This document shows, in pieces, positions 61,076 through 64,000 of a stretch of 64,000 nucleotides of DNA. A program made the position numbers and the translations under genes. The notes beneath the pieces are model-generated. The model saw only the letters and a program-made list of their open reading frames with translations. It made no database searches and was not told the DNA's origin. The stretch's first letter is position 1. The number at the start of each line of letters is the position of its first letter. This DNA comes from Anseranas semipalmata (Eukaryota; Chordata; Aves; Anseriformes; Anseranatidae), in contig VXAA01007176.1 in NCBI GenBank assembly GCA_013399115.1, positions 1 through 64,000 on the forward strand, in the 5' to 3' direction.

Positions 61076-64000
61076 CCTGGTTCGGTCATTACATGAAACA
61101 GTTAACATGGTAAGACTACTCGATTCTTCATCATCAATGTCAATATGTACGTTGAAGTCCAGTGAATTTCCAGTGCAGCACCGCTGAGTAAGTGTGAGCC
61201 TAAGGCTCTCTTTTTAGCATTTTTATGTGCACATTCAGGAAGGCAGCAGCTCTGGAAAGGAAAATCTGGATGTTGCAGATCATAATAACATTGCCAAAGA
61301 AGTGCTGGAGTGACATACAAATAGCAGTATACATCTACTCAATCTCTGTCTCTGTGCAGAAATAGTTTTAAGTCCTACCAATAACTTAAAGAGAAATTTT
61401 GGTTTAAAAATACAGAGTCATGACATCGCTGATATTATGAAGAGAAACTAAGCAAGGCTCTTTTTACTGCTCTCAGCTTTCTGTGTTAAAAATCAGATCC
61501 TTTTCTAAGAACAGCCCTACATGGAGTTGTGAGTTTTGTTTGTTCTTCAAGGGTGATGGAATAAAGCTTCATATCAGTCCAATCTTTTTAATATTTGAGA
61601 TCAGCTTATCTTATTGGGCAGGATGCCAAAAGTGATTATAGCTGCAGAAACTATAGATTTGAAGAGGGATTTTATCAAATCACTCACATCTGGAAAAAGG
61701 CCAAGAAAAACAGTGGCTGGAGAGAGTGGAAAGCATACCTTAAAAATGGGAAGAGAAGCTGTGGAATAATTATTCAAAAGCTATGTGAACTTAGATGAAC
61801 ATCTGCCAGGTGACCAAAATTGCCATCTGAATAAGGCATTATCCACATTTAAACCAGATTTAGCTAAACAAGCCATTCCACCAGGCATAATTTCACATTT
61901 TCCATCCTTATAGCTTTTCTATCAAGTGTGGATACCCAGGAGCACTGTAAATTCATACCCTACCTTAATGCACACTAGCTTCCTCTTGTAGACAAGCCTT
62001 TAGAAACAGGGACACCTCCAAGCATGAACAGAGTGATGCTTGCTTAAAGGCTACAAGACAATGAAGTGATTCCAGTGGTCACTGCAAACAAAAGTAGGTA
62101 AATATACTACTGGCCACTGGAGTAGACTTTTAGGAATGAGGGCATCTATTACGTTTGTTTAGCCAGAAATACAGACATATATGCATAGGCACCCACTTCA
62201 TATATCAGCGTGCCCTTCACAGTCTACAAGAACACTGTGTGCAAAAGTAATTTCTCAAGCACTACTGGACGCTTTTTTTCCACTAACGTGAGAAAAGGAG
62301 GAAAAGGATACAAGACTTTTTCCATCCCCGTTGTGTTCCACAAAACAGCTGTCCACAGCCATAATTGTCAGGCACCCAAAACACCTGGGGTCTTCCAGGG
62401 GACATTAATCATAGGCCATCAGGGAGGAGAGGCATGTGAACACCTCCACCCGCGTCAGGAGGACTGGCTCCGTGCATGGGCCCGGGGAGTGCTCTTTGAA
62501 GGTGGAGTGGGACTAGCTTGCTTTTTGCTAATGCTCCAGGAGGAAGTCTGCACCCGCCAAAATTCCTCCAAGGATTCAAGCGGCACCAAGGACTTTAAAA
62601 AGAAAAAGAAAAAACAAAGTTTATTGGTTTCAGGCCATAATCTGCATCTGCATAGCAAGATGCTATTTGCAAGTGTGTAACTTCAGCATCCCCACTCCCT
62701 TTGCTCGTTTCAATACAGTCCGTGAGTTTGCAGAGTGAACCTCAAATGCATATGCAGCTGGAAAAGATTGCCTTTTGAACTAACTCTTCTCTTTTGTTAA
62801 TTCCTTCTAGACTGTGTTGCCTGGAGTAGAGAGTTTACAAGTATGATGCTCTCAATTAATTTGCCCTACATCATAAACCACAAATTAGAGATGGAATGCA
62901 TGTTCAGGTAACCTAGTTTATCTGCCAGTGTAACATTTCACAAAGAGAAGATACAGGCTGCTTTTGAATTGCTTGTTCACTCAACAGAGGGTATATTATT
63001 TGCAAAAAATAATTACTGTGGTATTTTGGTGCCACTTGAGCCATTGTAGATTGTAGGAAATATACAAAACAGGAGCGCACGCGTGCATACACGTGTGTGT
63101 ACATGTGTGTGTGTATGCAACAAGAGAAACAGCCAATGAGAGGGAAAGAACCAAAATTATGCGTATGTCTACGCAGACGGGTGTGGACAGTGATCTCCTC
63201 TGCAGGGCATGTTAACCTGGGCACAGAGCTGCAGGAACATGGCTCAATGGCTTCCAGACCTGAACTGTCTCCCATTTCGACCAGCTCAAACCATGGCAGA
63301 TAAGCACTCTTGTCTGGACCAACCTGTGCAGACATGTCCAGACTCACCTCCAGACTTTCAAAATATCTCTGGAATGGAAAGGAACTTTTCCAGTTAGGAC
63401 CTAAAATAAATATTTGCTGGGATAACATGCATACTTGCTAAAGCATTTGAAGTGGGGAAAGACAAAAATGACAGTAGAAACCAAAATTAGATGATGATGA
63501 AATGCCATTCGCTAGGTTGCTTAAGCAGGGCTCACTAATCATGAAATCATGGCAGACCTCTGGCCCAGCTATTTATTTCAGAAAAATAAAGAGGGATGCG
63601 AAATATAAAGACTAAAAATTGGCAGAGCTCAAAGGAGAAGAGTGCAAAAGGAGAAAAAACAAAAATGAATTCCCTTTATGATGCTTACAGACTGAACTTT
63701 CCTTTGGGTTCCTTGGGTGCCACTGGCAGTGTTTCTCTCCTTTTCATCTCTCTGACTTTTGGAGAAAAAAAAGGGTAAAATCATCATGGACACTAGCATG
63801 ATCATTAATCAAATCTACCTTTAGCCATCTAATCTGAGCTGTGGTCTGTCCGAAGCCAATGAAGAGTGTAAATCACTTCCAGAGGATGCATTTAGGGTGA
63901 TGTGATAGAAATTTAAGTGGAATAAGTGCCATGAATTGCACCCTACAGAGGTTAGTGTCTATCTGCTTCTATTGACTGTAGCAGTGAGTAGCTTAATCTA
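61076..64000. other. No recognised gene
   Basis: AT-rich sequence with one TG/CA repeat (63075-63118). Open frames up to 171 codons (minus, 62913-63428) lack recognisable domains. No CRADD-like CARD or death-domain exon was seen. Confidence 0.5.
63075..63118. repeat. TG/CA-rich repeat with alternating purine-pyrimidine
   Basis: GCGCACGCGTGCATACACGTGTGTGTACATGTGTGTGTGTATG; strict alternation makes it a candidate Z-DNA stretch. Confidence 0.85.

Noticed and set aside
12961..64000. CRADD exons, expected upstream neighbour in vertebrates
   Set aside because: I looked for CARD and death-domain peptides on the minus strand and found none; the gene probably lies to the right of the window or its introns cover this part.
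1..64000. CRISPR array, bacterial operon, phage or other prokaryotic system
   Set aside because: No regularly spaced direct repeats with unique spacers and no prokaryotic genes. Splice sites, LINEs and microsatellites show a vertebrate genome.

Overview
The window looks like vertebrate, and specifically avian, nuclear DNA. It is AT-rich, intron-rich and gene-poor. Every interspersed repeat I could identify is a CR1-type LINE or an avian-style LTR, and I saw no mammalian SINEs. It carries short assembly gaps (957 N at 11689-12645, 56 N at 33940-33995, single N at 6203, 35137 and 46345). No bacterial genes, operons, CRISPR arrays or phage genes are present. No tRNA or rRNA gene was recognised.

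The one protein-coding locus I can support is the 5' part of a plexin, most likely PLXNC1, on the minus strand. The large first coding exon (10980-11688 plus an unknown part inside the gap) encodes most of a sema domain and ends at a good GTAAGT donor. A second exon (470-592, 41 codons, phase 0 at both ends) encodes a late sema segment ending in FLGTDDGQLLK. A candidate acceptor for a further exon lies at the extreme left edge (1-9). Transcription runs right to left, so everything right of about 12.65 kb is upstream. If the vertebrate order CRADD-PLXNC1 is kept, CRADD would lie beyond the right end; I found none of its exons here.

Layout: 1-10979 holds plexin exons and introns, with a CR1 copy at 3540-5905 that is itself interrupted by a younger opposite-strand CR1 tail, and an LTR at about 6045-6355. 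10980-12645 is plexin exon 1 plus gap, and 12646-12960 is the presumed promoter flank. 12961-33880 is upstream DNA with a 350-bp polypyrimidine tract (20968-21318), one old CR1 on each strand (22930-23800 plus, 24655-24865 minus), microsatellites and hairpins. 33880-34210 is an isolated CpG-rich island with a small gap. 34773-35253 is a young CR1 3' end with an assembly-type duplication. 35254-44840 is AT-rich, with no recognised gene. 44840-47560 is a long ancient minus-strand CR1-like LINE, split by a compound pentanucleotide microsatellite. 47561-58690 has no recognised gene, but a striking wobble-paired hairpin lies at 58185-58235. 58700-61075 is a decayed plus-strand CR1 with ORF1 and ORF2 remnants. 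61076-64000 has no recognised gene.

I did not find a convincing novel biological system. The best leads are the CpG island about 21 kb upstream of the plexin exon, the strand-asymmetric hairpin near 58.2 kb, the unresolved plexin 5' end, and two assembly defects whose cause can be read from the sequence.
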